A stretch of 64,000 nt of DNA from Ectopseudomonas composti (GTDB lineage: Bacteria; Pseudomonadota; Gammaproteobacteria; Pseudomonadales; Pseudomonadaceae): NCBI RefSeq assembly GCF_900115475.1, contig NZ_FOWP01000005.1:124001-188000 (forward strand), in the 5' to 3' direction. Under the pieces are notes generated by a model. The model made no database searches and was not told the origin of the DNA. It saw only the letters and a program-made list of their open reading frames with translations. Shown here one piece after another: positions 42,931 to 50,962 of the stretch. The position numbers and the translations under genes were made by a program. Numbering within the stretch: the first letter of the stretch is position 1; each line of letters begins with the position of its first letter.

Positions 42931-43536
42931 TCAGGCCACTTCGGCCAGGCCATGGCGAACGCGGTTATAGAGGGTGTAGAGCAACAGGGCGAGGATCAGG
43001 CTCAGCAGCAGATTGATCCACAAGGCAGGCAGCAGGCCTGTGGCGACGCCTGCGCCGATCACGCCGAAGCAGAAGGCGCGGTCGCTCTTGCCCATGGGCC
43101 CGTCATAGCGCCGTGAGGCGCCGACCATGGGCCCGAGCACGCCGGCGTATTCGCTGATCACCGCCAGCAGCACCACGACGATCACCAGCAGCGGTGAGAC
43201 GCCTGTCAGCAGGGCGAAAGGCAGATACAGGGCGCTGTCGGCGATCACGTCGCAGAGTTCGTTGAGGTAGGCGCCAAGTTTCGACTGCTGGCCGAATTCA
43301 CGGGCGAGCATGCCGTCGACGGCATTCAAGGCCATGCGCAGCAGCATCCACACGGGGATCAGGGCGAACAGCCAGGTGATGTGGCTGAACGCAGCGAGCA
43401 GGGCGCCGAGCAGCACGGAGACCACGGCCGCGGCCAGGGTCACCTGGTTGGCGGTGACGCCACGGGCATGCAGGCGTTCGACGCCGGGGCGCAGCAGGTT
43501 CTGGAAGGCCGGTTTGAGCTGGTAGATCGACGGCAT
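42931..43536 (-). CDS. CDP-alcohol phosphatidyltransferase-like protein (YnbA type)
   Basis: A 201-residue membrane enzyme with about five hydrophobic segments. The CDP-alcohol phosphotransferase signature is visible as NAVDGMLAREFGQQSKL then GAYLNELCD. Against D-x2-D-G-x2-A-R-x8-G-x3-D-x3-D, the first and third aspartates are Asn here. This may be a trait of the YnbA family or may change the chemistry. The start MPSIYQLKP at 43536 is preferred; 43563 is an alternative. First gene of the operon. Confidence 0.85.
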   Translation of the reverse strand: MPSIYQLKPAFQNLLRPGVERLHARGVTANQVTLAAAVVSVLLGALLAAFSHITWLFALIPVWMLLRMALNAVDGMLAREFGQQSKLGAYLNELCDVIADSALYLPFALLTGVSPLLVIVVVLLAVISEYAGVLGPMVGASRRYDGPMGKSDRAFCFGVIGAGVATGLLPALWINLLLSLILALLLYTLYNRVRHGLAEVA

Positions 43537-43770
43537 GGCAGCGAATTCCCTTTCTTGTCCCATCTTCGGCCAATGCCGCGGGCGAGACTGTGAACCCGTC
43601 GTGGTCGAAGCGGATTTATCGGCGGCGACTGGCAGCCGCAAGGCCAATGGCAGTTACGCGTGAGCCACAACTTATACCCTGTTACGGGATTTTCCTAGCG
43701 CAGTGGATTCGCCAGGAAAATCAGCTAGATGCGAGCAGTGATGGCGCTTTGCTTGCATTTGACGCACAGC

Positions 43771-43779
43771 TTATCCACA
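43771..43779 (+). promoter_or_regulatory. Perfect DnaA box between lptA and the YnbA-like gene
   Basis: TTATCCACA, at the downstream end of lptA, is the only perfect DnaA box noticed to the right of dnaA in this window. The rest of the 245-base gap shows no gene. Confidence 0.6.
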
Positions 43780-43781
43780 GA

Positions 43782-44549
43782 TCAGGCGGTTTCGCCCAGT
43801 CGGCTCAGCTGCGGCTCTTCGCCGCGCAGTTCGGTCTGTTGCTGGCGTACCCACTGAAAAGCACGTTCGTTGAGCTCGGCGATGGCGCGTGGGCCTTCGC
43901 CCTCGGCGTACATCGGTGCGCCGATGATCACCTGAACCGTTCCCGAGCGCTTCGACCAACCGACCTTGGGCCAGAACTCGCCGGCGTTGTGCGCGATGGG
44001 CAGCACCGGCAAGCCGGCGTTCACTGCCAGGGCGGTGCCGCCGCGGGAGAACTTGCCGATCTGCCCCGGCGGAATTCGCGTGCCTTCGGGGAATACCAAT
44101 ACCCAGGCGCCCTGCTTGAGGCGCTCATCGCCCTGCTTGGCCAGCTGCTTGAGCGCTGCCTTGGGGTTGCTGCGGTCGATGGCGATGGGCTTGAGCAACG
44201 CCATGCCCCAGCCGAAGAACGGCACGCGCAGCAGCTCGCGCTTGACCACCTGCGACAGTGGCTCGAAGAAGCCGCAGAGGAAGAAGGTTTCCCAGGTGCT
44301 TTGGTGGTTGGAGAGGATCACGCAGGGGCGCTCGGGGATGTTCTCCACACCGCGCACTTCATAGCGGATACCGACGATCACCTTGGCCAGCCACACCCCG
44401 CAGTTGCACCAGGCCTGGACGACGAAACGGTAGCGCTGGCGGAACGGCAGCAGCGGTGCGACCACCAGGCTGATCAGGCACCAGAAGAACGAGCTGGACG
44501 ACAGCAGCAGGTAGAAAAGCGTGACTCTGAATGCCTGCACTAGCGCCAT
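43782..44549 (-). CDS. lptA: 1-acyl-sn-glycerol-3-phosphate acyltransferase
   Basis: A 255-residue PlsC-family enzyme that makes phosphatidate from lysophosphatidate. The active site is ILSNHQSTWETFF, a His-x4-Glu form of HX4D common in this branch, with IAIDRSN and VFPEGTRIPPG as later blocks. Two N-terminal hydrophobic segments anchor it in the inner membrane. It corresponds to PA0005 in the gyrB-lptA-gmhB order of P. aeruginosa; here 10.7 kb separate it from gyrB. Confidence 0.93.
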   Translation of the reverse strand: MALVQAFRVTLFYLLLSSSSFFWCLISLVVAPLLPFRQRYRFVVQAWCNCGVWLAKVIVGIRYEVRGVENIPERPCVILSNHQSTWETFFLCGFFEPLSQVVKRELLRVPFFGWGMALLKPIAIDRSNPKAALKQLAKQGDERLKQGAWVLVFPEGTRIPPGQIGKFSRGGTALAVNAGLPVLPIAHNAGEFWPKVGWSKRSGTVQVIIGAPMYAEGEGPRAIAELNERAFQWVRQQQTELRGEEPQLSRLGETA

Positions 44550-44562
44550 GAACCTTCACACC

Positions 44563-45093
44563 TTATGAGAGCAGTTGATCGGCGACAGCCGCCAGATCAT
44601 CGAATACCAGGGTTCCTGGCGGCAGGGGCTTGGCCAGGGTTCGCTCGCCCTTGCCGGTTTTCACCAGCACAGGCTGACAATCGACGGCCAGCGCCGCCTG
44701 CAGGTCACCGCCGGTATCGCCGACGAACCAGATTCCTGCCAGTTCCGTGGCGTAGTGCGCGGCGATCTGTTTGAGCATGCCCGGTTTCGGTTTGCGGCAG
44801 TCGCAACCGTCGTCCGGCCCGTGCGGACAATGCACGATCAGGCCGACCTCACCACCCTGCTCTGCCACCAGCTCGCGCAGGCGTGCGTGCATCGACTCCA
44901 GGGTCGCCAGGTCGTAATAACCACGGGCGATGCCGGACTGATTGGTGGCCACGGCCACTGTCCAGCCGGCCTTCGACAGGCGTGCGATAGCAGCGATCGA
45001 CGAGGGGATCGGCAGCCACTCGTCGAGCGTCTTGATATAGGCGTCGGAGTCATGGTTGATGACACCGTCGCGGTCGAGGATCAGCAATTTCAT
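44563..45093 (-). CDS. gmhB: D-glycero-beta-D-manno-heptose 1,7-bisphosphate 7-phosphatase
   Basis: A 176-residue HAD phosphatase for the LPS inner-core heptose pathway. LLILDRDGVINHD holds the nucleophile; VATNQSGIARGYY is motif II; CPHGPDDGCDCRKPKPGM is the zinc-binding loop with its cysteines and His; GDTGGDLQAA is the last motif. The start MKLLILD at 45093 is chosen over an extension of five residues. It lies 13 bases before lptA. Confidence 0.95.
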   Translation of the reverse strand: MKLLILDRDGVINHDSDAYIKTLDEWLPIPSSIAAIARLSKAGWTVAVATNQSGIARGYYDLATLESMHARLRELVAEQGGEVGLIVHCPHGPDDGCDCRKPKPGMLKQIAAHYATELAGIWFVGDTGGDLQAALAVDCQPVLVKTGKGERTLAKPLPPGTLVFDDLAAVADQLLS

Positions 45094-45168
45094 AGCTGCA
45101 AGCTCCAAGCCGCAAGCTACAAGTCAGCAGCGGCCTGTGTGCCGCATGAAGCCTGTAGCTTGCCGCCG
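45094..45168. repeat. Imperfect palindromic repeat between glyS and gmhB
   Basis: GCCGCAAGCTACA and TGTAGCTTGCCGC pair across about 35 bases, and GCTGCAAGCTCCAAGC repeats the same theme before them. Sequences of the form GCAAGCTACAAGCTGCAAG are common extragenic repeats in pseudomonads. It could also act as a transcript-stabilising hairpin after glyS. Confidence 0.5.
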
Positions 45169-45175
45169 CTGGGCG

Positions 45176-47230
45176 TTAGCCCAGCAACGAGATATCCGCC
45201 ACGCCGAGGAACAGCCCGCGCAAGCGGGCCAGCAGGGCGTAACGGTTGGCGCGCACACGGGCGTCCTCGGCATTGACCAGCACCGCCTCGAAGAAGGCAT
45301 CCACCGGCTCGCGAAGGCTGGCCAGCTTGGCCAGGGCCTCGCTGTACTGCCGGGCCGCGGCCAGTGGCTGCACCGCCTGGTCGGCCTGCTGGATGGCGGC
45401 GTGCAGGGCGAATTCGCTGGGGTTATCGAAGTAGTGCGCTTCGACCTGGGCGGCGACGCCGCCTTCGGCCTTGCTCAGCAGGTTCGACACGCGCTTGTTG
45501 GCAGCGGCCAGGGCAGCGGCCTGCGGCAGCTTGCGGAAGGTCTGCACGGCCTGCACGCGCTGGTCGAAGTCCAGCGGCGAGGTCGGGTTGACTGCGCGCA
45601 CGGCCTGGTAAACGGCCACTTCGATGCCTTCGTCTTCGTAGCGCGCGCGCAGGCGGTCGAAGATGAATTCCAGCACCTGGGCAGCCAGGCCATCGGTCTT
45701 GATCTTGCCGGCGTACTGGGCGACGGCGAAGTCGACCGCAGCGGCCAGGTCCAGATCCAGGCCCTTCTCGATCAGGATGCGCAGCACGCCGAGGGCAGCG
45801 CGACGCAGGGCATAGGGGTCTTTCGAGCCGGTCGGCAGCATGCCGATACCGAAGATGCCGACCAGGGTGTCGAGCTTGTCGGCCACGGCCACGGCGGCAC
45901 CGGTCAGGGTGCTTGGCAGTTCGGCACCGGCACCGCGTGGCATGTACTGCTCGTTCAGGGCCAGGGCGACGTCCTGCGGCTCACCGTCGTTGAGCGCGTA
46001 GTAGTAACCGGCGATGCCCTGCATCTCGGGGAACTCGCCGACCATCTCGGTGGCCAGGTCGCACTTGCTCAGCAGGCCGGCACGGGCGGCGCGCTGGGCG
46101 TCGCCACCGACTGCGCGGGCGATGAAACCGGCAAGCGCCGATACCCGTTGGGCCTTGTCGAACACCGAGCCGAGCTGGGCCTGGAATACCACGTTGGCCA
46201 GGCGCTGGTTGAAACCTTCGAGCTTCTGCTTCTTGTCCTGCTTGAAGAAGAACTCGGCGTCGGTCAGGCGCGGGCGCACCACCTTCTCGTTGCCCGAGAC
46301 GATCTGTGCCGGGTCCTTGGACTCGACGTTGGCCACGGTGATGAAGCGCGGCAGCAGCTTGCCGTTCGCATCGAGCAGGCAGAAGTACTTCTGGTTGTCC
46401 TGCATGGTGCTGATCAGCGCCTCCTGCGGCACCTCGAGGAAGCGTTCCTCGAAGGAGCAGACCAGCGGCACCGGCCATTCGACCAGGGCGGTGACTTCGT
46501 CCATCAGCGCCGGCGGCACGATGGCGCTGCCCTGCTCGGCAGCGGCCAGCTCGTCGACGCGACGGGCGATGAGCTCGCGGCGCTCGGTGAAGTCGGCCAG
46601 CACGAAGGCGCTGCGCAGGTCTTCAGCGTAGCTCGCCGGGCTGCTGATGCGCACGTCACGGTTGGCGTGGAAGCGGTGGCCACGGGACACGCGACCGGCC
46701 TTCTGCGCGAGGATCTCGCAGTCGACCACGGCGTCGCCGAAGAGCATCACCAGCCACTGGGTCGGGCGCACGAATTCGTCGCGGCGGGCGGCCCAGCGCA
46801 TGCGTTTGGGGATCGGCAGGTCGTTCAGCGAGTCCTGCACGATGGTCGGCAGCAGGTTCACCGCCGGCTGGCCGGGGATGTGCTGGGCGAAACGCAGTTT
46901 TGCGCCGCTGCGGTCGATATCGGCGATGTTCACACCGCACTTACGGGCGAAGCCGAGGGCGGCCTGGGTCGCATTGCCGTCGGCGTCGAAGGCGGCCTGA
47001 ATGGGCGGGCCATCGAGGTTCATGCTGCGGTCGGCCTGCTGCTCTTCGAGCTGCTCGACCAACACCGCGAGGCGGCGCGGCGCGGCATACACGCGGCTGG
47101 CGGTGTAGCCCAGGCCAGCGCTCTTGAGGCCTTTCTCGATACCGGCGAGGAAGGCGTCACCGAGGCTTTTCAGGGCTTTCGGTGGCAGCTCTTCGGTGCC
47201 CAGTTCGACCAGGAAATCGTGTGCACTCAT
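45176..47230 (-). CDS. glyS: Glycine-tRNA ligase beta subunit
   Basis: A 684-residue beta subunit of the alpha2beta2 bacterial glycyl-tRNA synthetase. It begins [23 protein letters not shown] and contains GHRFHANRD and TRYE-like core segments, with a C-terminal DALR-like anticodon-binding region ([19 protein letters not shown]). Its start overlaps the glyQ stop by four bases. Confidence 0.98.
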   Translation of the reverse strand: MSAHDFLVELGTEELPPKALKSLGDAFLAGIEKGLKSAGLGYTASRVYAAPRRLAVLVEQLEEQQADRSMNLDGPPIQAAFDADGNATQAALGFARKCGVNIADIDRSGAKLRFAQHIPGQPAVNLLPTIVQDSLNDLPIPKRMRWAARRDEFVRPTQWLVMLFGDAVVDCEILAQKAGRVSRGHRFHANRDVRISSPASYAEDLRSAFVLADFTERRELIARRVDELAAAEQGSAIVPPALMDEVTALVEWPVPLVCSFEERFLEVPQEALISTMQDNQKYFCLLDANGKLLPRFITVANVESKDPAQIVSGNEKVVRPRLTDAEFFFKQDKKQKLEGFNQRLANVVFQAQLGSVFDKAQRVSALAGFIARAVGGDAQRAARAGLLSKCDLATEMVGEFPEMQGIAGYYYALNDGEPQDVALALNEQYMPRGAGAELPSTLTGAAVAVADKLDTLVGIFGIGMLPTGSKDPYALRRAALGVLRILIEKGLDLDLAAAVDFAVAQYAGKIKTDGLAAQVLEFIFDRLRARYEDEGIEVAVYQAVRAVNPTSPLDFDQRVQAVQTFRKLPQAAALAAANKRVSNLLSKAEGGVAAQVEAHYFDNPSEFALHAAIQQADQAVQPLAAARQYSEALAKLASLREPVDAFFEAVLVNAEDARVRANRYALLARLRGLFLGVADISLLG

Positions 47231-48174
47231 GCTTGCGCCTCCAGCTTGGCCAGTACTTCGTCACGCAGTTCGGGGGTGGCCATGGGGAAGCCGAGCTTGG
47301 CGCGCGCCTGCAGATAGCTCTGCGCCACGGCGCGGGCCAGGGTGCGCACGCGCAGGATGTACTGCTGACGCGCGGTTACCGAGATGGCGCGGCGGGCGTC
47401 GAGCAGGTTGAAGGTGTGCGAGGCCTTGAGCACCATCTCGTAGGTCGGCAGCGGCAACTGAAGCTCGATCAGGCGGTTGGCTTCGCTCTCGTAGAAATCG
47501 AACAGCTCGAACAGCTTCTCGACGTTGGCATGCTCGAAGTTGTAGGTGGACTGCTCCACCTCATTCTGGTGGAACACGTCGCCGTAGGTCACGGTGCCGA
47601 ACGGGCCGTCGGTCCAGATCAGGTCGTAGACCGAGTCGACGCCCTGCAGGTACATGGCCAGGCGCTCCAGGCCGTAGGTGATCTCGCCGGTCACCGGGTA
47701 GCACTCGATGCCACCGACCTGCTGGAAGTAGGTGAACTGGGTGACTTCCATGCCGTTGAGCCAGATTTCCCAGCCCAGGCCCCAGGCGCCGAGGGTCGGC
47801 GATTCCCAGTTGTCCTCGACGAAGCGGATGTCATGCACTTCCGGGTCGAGGCCGATGGCCTTAAGCGAACCCAGGTACAGCTCCTGGAAGTTCTCCGGGT
47901 TGGGCTTCAAGACCACCTGGAACTGGTAGTAGTGCTGCAGGCGGTTGGGGTTTTCGCCGTAGCGGCCGTCGGTCGGGCGACGCGAAGGCTGCACGTAGGC
48001 GGCGTTCCAGGTCTCCGGGCCGATGGCGCGCAGGAAGGTGGCGGTGTGGAAGGTGCCGGCGCCTACTTCCATGTCGTAGGGTTGCAGCACCACGCAGCCC
48101 TGCTCGGCCCAGTAGTTCTGCAGGGCCAGGATCAGGTCCTGGAAGGTGCGCACGGCAGGCTTGGTCTGGCTCAC
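47227..48174 (-). CDS. glyQ: Glycine-tRNA ligase alpha subunit
   Basis: A 315-residue catalytic subunit. [19 protein letters not shown] and [18 protein letters not shown] lead to the class II core with [19 protein letters not shown]. The start is GTG at 48174 (read [11 protein letters not shown]), with AGGTGA about 12 bases upstream; longer readings from 48264 are not homologous. It is translated just ahead of glyS. Confidence 0.97.
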   Translation of the reverse strand: MSQTKPAVRTFQDLILALQNYWAEQGCVVLQPYDMEVGAGTFHTATFLRAIGPETWNAAYVQPSRRPTDGRYGENPNRLQHYYQFQVVLKPNPENFQELYLGSLKAIGLDPEVHDIRFVEDNWESPTLGAWGLGWEIWLNGMEVTQFTYFQQVGGIECYPVTGEITYGLERLAMYLQGVDSVYDLIWTDGPFGTVTYGDVFHQNEVEQSTYNFEHANVEKLFELFDFYESEANRLIELQLPLPTYEMVLKASHTFNLLDARRAISVTARQQYILRVRTLARAVAQSYLQARAKLGFPMATPELRDEVLAKLEAQA

Positions 48175-48345
48175 GAAAAAATCACCTGTGGAGGCTTGCG
48201 AGGGAAAGCCGGGGAGTATATCGAAACTCGACGCAGGCCGCAGGCTACGGCACATCGGCATCATTCATGACGCATAAGGCTGTATTTATATCCAGTTATT
48301 TTGCCGCTATAGTCGTCGCTTCGACCCTTACTGAGGCCTGCCGCC

Positions 48346-48900
48346 ATGCCCCGTTGCTTCTGGTGTACCGACGATCCGCTCTACCAGGCCTACCACGACG
48401 AGGAATGGGGTGTGCCGCAGCGCGATGCCGGTCACCTGTTCGAGATGCTGCTGCTAGAAGGCGCCCAGGCTGGCCTGTCGTGGATCACCGTGCTGAAGAA
48501 GCGCGAGCGTTATCGCCAGGTGCTGCATGGCTTCGATGCCGAGCGTTTGGCGCGCTTGAGCGACGAAGAGATCGAGGTGCTGATGCAGGACCCCGGGATC
48601 ATCCGCAACCGCCTCAAGCTCAAGGCCGTGCGGCAGAACGCCCAGGCCTGGCTGAAGCTTGAGGACCCGGTAACCTGGCTCTGGTCGTTCGTCGGCGGTG
48701 TACCGAAGATCAACCATTTCAGTGACCGCAGCCAGATGCTGGCAGTGACGCCTGAAGCCGAGGCGATGAGCAAGGCGCTGAAGAAGGCGGGCTTCAACTT
48801 CGTCGGGCCGACCATCTGCTATGCCTTCATGCAGGCCACGGGTATGGTGATGGACCACACCACCGACTGCGACCGCTATGCGCAACTGAAGGGCTCATGA
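48346..48900 (+). CDS. tag: DNA-3-methyladenine glycosylase I
   Basis: A 184-residue base-excision enzyme removing 3-methyladenine. The N-terminus MPRCFWCTDDPLYQAYHDEEWG carries zinc ligands Cys4 and His17, and DHTTDCDRY near the C-terminus supplies the other His/Cys pair. The helix-hairpin-helix core is around LSWITVLKKRERYRQ. It diverges from glyQ and overlaps the next gene by four bases. Confidence 0.96.
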   Translation: MPRCFWCTDDPLYQAYHDEEWGVPQRDAGHLFEMLLLEGAQAGLSWITVLKKRERYRQVLHGFDAERLARLSDEEIEVLMQDPGIIRNRLKLKAVRQNAQAWLKLEDPVTWLWSFVGGVPKINHFSDRSQMLAVTPEAEAMSKALKKAGFNFVGPTICYAFMQATGMVMDHTTDCDRYAQLKGS

Positions 48901-49505
48901 CTACCATCACTACCCTCGACGAACTGCAGGCCATTTACGGCGACAGCCACGAGCGCTCGCGGCGCAAGGAGTTGCCGCGACTGATCGAACCCTACCGCGC
49001 ACTGATCCAGGCCTCGCCCTTTGTGGTACTGGCCAGCGTTGGCCCGGATGGCCTGGATTGCTCACCGCGGGGCGATGCGCCGGGTTTCGTGCAGATTCTC
49101 GATGACCAAACCTTGCTACTGCCGGATCGCCCCGGCAACAACCGCATCGACAGCCTGCGCAACATCGTGCACAACCCGCAGATAGCGCTGCTGTTCCTGA
49201 TTCCGGGCGTCGGTGAGAGCCTGCGGGTCAATGGCCGCGCCGAAATCTCCCTCGACCCCGGGCTGCTCGAACTGGGCCGTGCGCAGGGCAAGCTGCCGCG
49301 CAGCGTGCTGCGCATTCATATCGACAGTTGCTACTTCCAGTGCTCCAAGGCGGTGGTGCGTTCGGGTCTGTGGGATGCCTCGCGTCAGGTCGAACGCGCC
49401 AGCCTGCCGAGCGCCGGCGATATCTTCCGCTGCATCTATGAGGAGTTCGATATCGAGGCCTACGAACGCGATCTGCAGCAGAGGCTTAGGACGAGCCTTT
49501 ACTGA
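48897..49505 (+). CDS. PPOX-class FMN-dependent flavoprotein
   Basis: A 202-residue pyridoxamine-phosphate-oxidase-fold protein. VVLASVGPDGLDCSPRGD and LLLPDRPGNNRIDSLRNI match the FMN-binding core of the MSMEG_1061-like subgroup, and GRAEISLDP the following strand. The substrate is unknown. It is translationally coupled to tag (ATGA overlap), which suggests co-expression but not a shared function. Confidence 0.85.
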   Translation: MTTITTLDELQAIYGDSHERSRRKELPRLIEPYRALIQASPFVVLASVGPDGLDCSPRGDAPGFVQILDDQTLLLPDRPGNNRIDSLRNIVHNPQIALLFLIPGVGESLRVNGRAEISLDPGLLELGRAQGKLPRSVLRIHIDSCYFQCSKAVVRSGLWDASRQVERASLPSAGDIFRCIYEEFDIEAYERDLQQRLRTSLY

Positions 49506-49560
49506 CTGCGCGGTCCCTGGCCGCTACAATTGGCGCTTTTCTGAGCGGTTGGAGTCTGTC

Positions 49561-50448
49561 GTGGAAAAACTCAAGGGCGCCCTGGTGGTGGGTTTCCTGC
49601 GCCTGTTCGCACTGCTGCCCTGGCGCGCCGTGCAGGCCGTGGGCAATGCCATCGGCTGGCTGATGTGGAAGCTGCCGAACGGGTCGCGTGACGTGGTGCG
49701 CATCAACCTGGCCAAGTGCTTCCCCGAGCTCAGCGAGGCCGAGCGTGAGCGCTTGGTCGGGCAGAGCCTCAAGGACATCGGCAAGACCCTGACCGAAAGC
49801 GCCTGCGCCTGGATCTGGCCGGCGCAGAAATCGCTCAAGCTGGTGCGCGAAGTCGAAGGCCTGGACGTGCTGCAGCAGGCGCTGGCCTCGGGCAAGGGCG
49901 TGGTCGGCATCACCAGTCATCTGGGCAACTGGGAAGTGCTCAACCACTTCTACTGCAACCAGTGCAAACCGATCATTTTCTACCGCCCGCCCAAGCTCAA
50001 GGCAGTCGACGACCTGCTGCGCGAGCAGCGCGTGCAGATGGGTAACCGCGTCGCGCCCTCGACCAAGGAAGGTATCCTCAGCGTCATCAAGGAGGTGCGC
50101 AAAGGTGGCGCCGTGGGCATTCCTGCCGACCCGGAACCGAGCCGTTCGTCGGGCGTGTTCGTGCCCTTCCTCGGCACCACTGCGCTGACCAGCAAGTTCG
50201 TTCCCGGCATGCTCACTGGCGGCAAGGCGGTCGGTGTGTTCCTGCACGCACTACGCCTGCCAGATGGCAGCGGCTACAAGGTTATCCTCGAAGCGGCGCC
50301 GGAAGGCATGTACAGCGAGAGCGTGGAAGAAGGCGTGGCGGCGATGAGCGAGGTGGTGTCGCGCTACGTGCGCAACTATCCGAGCCAGTACATGTGGAGC
50401 ATGAAGCGCTTCAAGAAACGCCCAGAAGGCGAGGCCAAGTGGTACTGA
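49561..50448 (+). CDS. LpxL/HtrB-family lipid acyltransferase
   Basis: A 295-residue membrane-anchored acyltransferase of the late lipid A acylation family. The HX4E motif is SHLGNWEVLNHF, followed by YRPPKLKAVDDLLREQR and the C-terminal YPSQYMWSMKRFKKRP. The start is GTG at 49561 with TTGGAG upstream; the frame is open further left but that part overlaps the flavoprotein gene. It corresponds in position to PA0011. Which acyl chain and position it serves cannot be read here. Confidence 0.92.
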   Translation: MEKLKGALVVGFLRLFALLPWRAVQAVGNAIGWLMWKLPNGSRDVVRINLAKCFPELSEAERERLVGQSLKDIGKTLTESACAWIWPAQKSLKLVREVEGLDVLQQALASGKGVVGITSHLGNWEVLNHFYCNQCKPIIFYRPPKLKAVDDLLREQRVQMGNRVAPSTKEGILSVIKEVRKGGAVGIPADPEPSRSSGVFVPFLGTTALTSKFVPGMLTGGKAVGVFLHALRLPDGSGYKVILEAAPEGMYSESVEEGVAAMSEVVSRYVRNYPSQYMWSMKRFKKRPEGEAKWY

Positions 50449-50478
50449 TGTACTGTCAGCGAACACGATGACGAACGA

Positions 50479-50502
50479 AGGCGCCTTGATGGCGCCTTTT
50501 TT
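50479..50502 (+). terminator. Intrinsic terminator after the LpxL-family gene
   Basis: AAGGCGCC and GGCGCCTT form an 8-bp stem with a five-base TTGAT loop and a TTTTTT tail, 30 bases after the stop. Confidence 0.85.
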
Positions 50503-50575
50503 CCGCCACATGCTGGGCGCCTGCGCGCTAATGCGCTATTAAAGGCGACATCGCTCGTCCATTTATGGAGCCGTC

Positions 50576-50842
50576 ATGCCGAACCAGCGTCAGCAGGTGC
50601 GTACCCCGATGAAGTGCCGGATCAAGATCAGCCACCCCAGTTTCGGTGAGCTGCTGGCACAGACCCGTGACCTGTCCGATAGCGGCGTCTACGTGAAGCA
50701 CCCGGACATCACCGGCCTCTCGGTCGGCACCGAAGTGACTGGCCAAGTGCAGGATCTGCCTTTCCCTGCGCCGGTACTGAAGATGGAAGTGATGCGTGTG
50801 GATGCCGAAGGGGCGGGCCTGCGTTTCCTCGGCGAGGCCTAA
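50576..50842 (+). CDS. PilZ-domain protein
   Basis: An 88-residue single PilZ domain. RQQVR near the N-terminus is the RxxxR motif and DLSDSG is the D/N-x-S-x-x-G motif, so both cyclic di-GMP-binding elements are intact. It is a candidate c-di-GMP receptor, and the diguanylate cyclase of this window lies 13 kb away. It corresponds to PA0012 by position. It stands alone, after a terminator. Confidence 0.9.
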   Translation: MPNQRQQVRTPMKCRIKISHPSFGELLAQTRDLSDSGVYVKHPDITGLSVGTEVTGQVQDLPFPAPVLKMEVMRVDAEGAGLRFLGEA

Positions 50843-50962
50843 GCGGCTGCGGCCAGCCTGAATATTCGCGACGAATGTTTCGGATAAATGGAACATTTTG
50901 TTACATCTACACTCTGATCAAAACCTCACTCCGAGGCTGCGTCCATCAGAGGCGTTTTCGAC

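Noticed and set aside
45056-47317. Plus-strand frame of 753 codons opposite glyS
   Set aside because: Fully contained in the shadow of glyS; composition is that of complementary codons.
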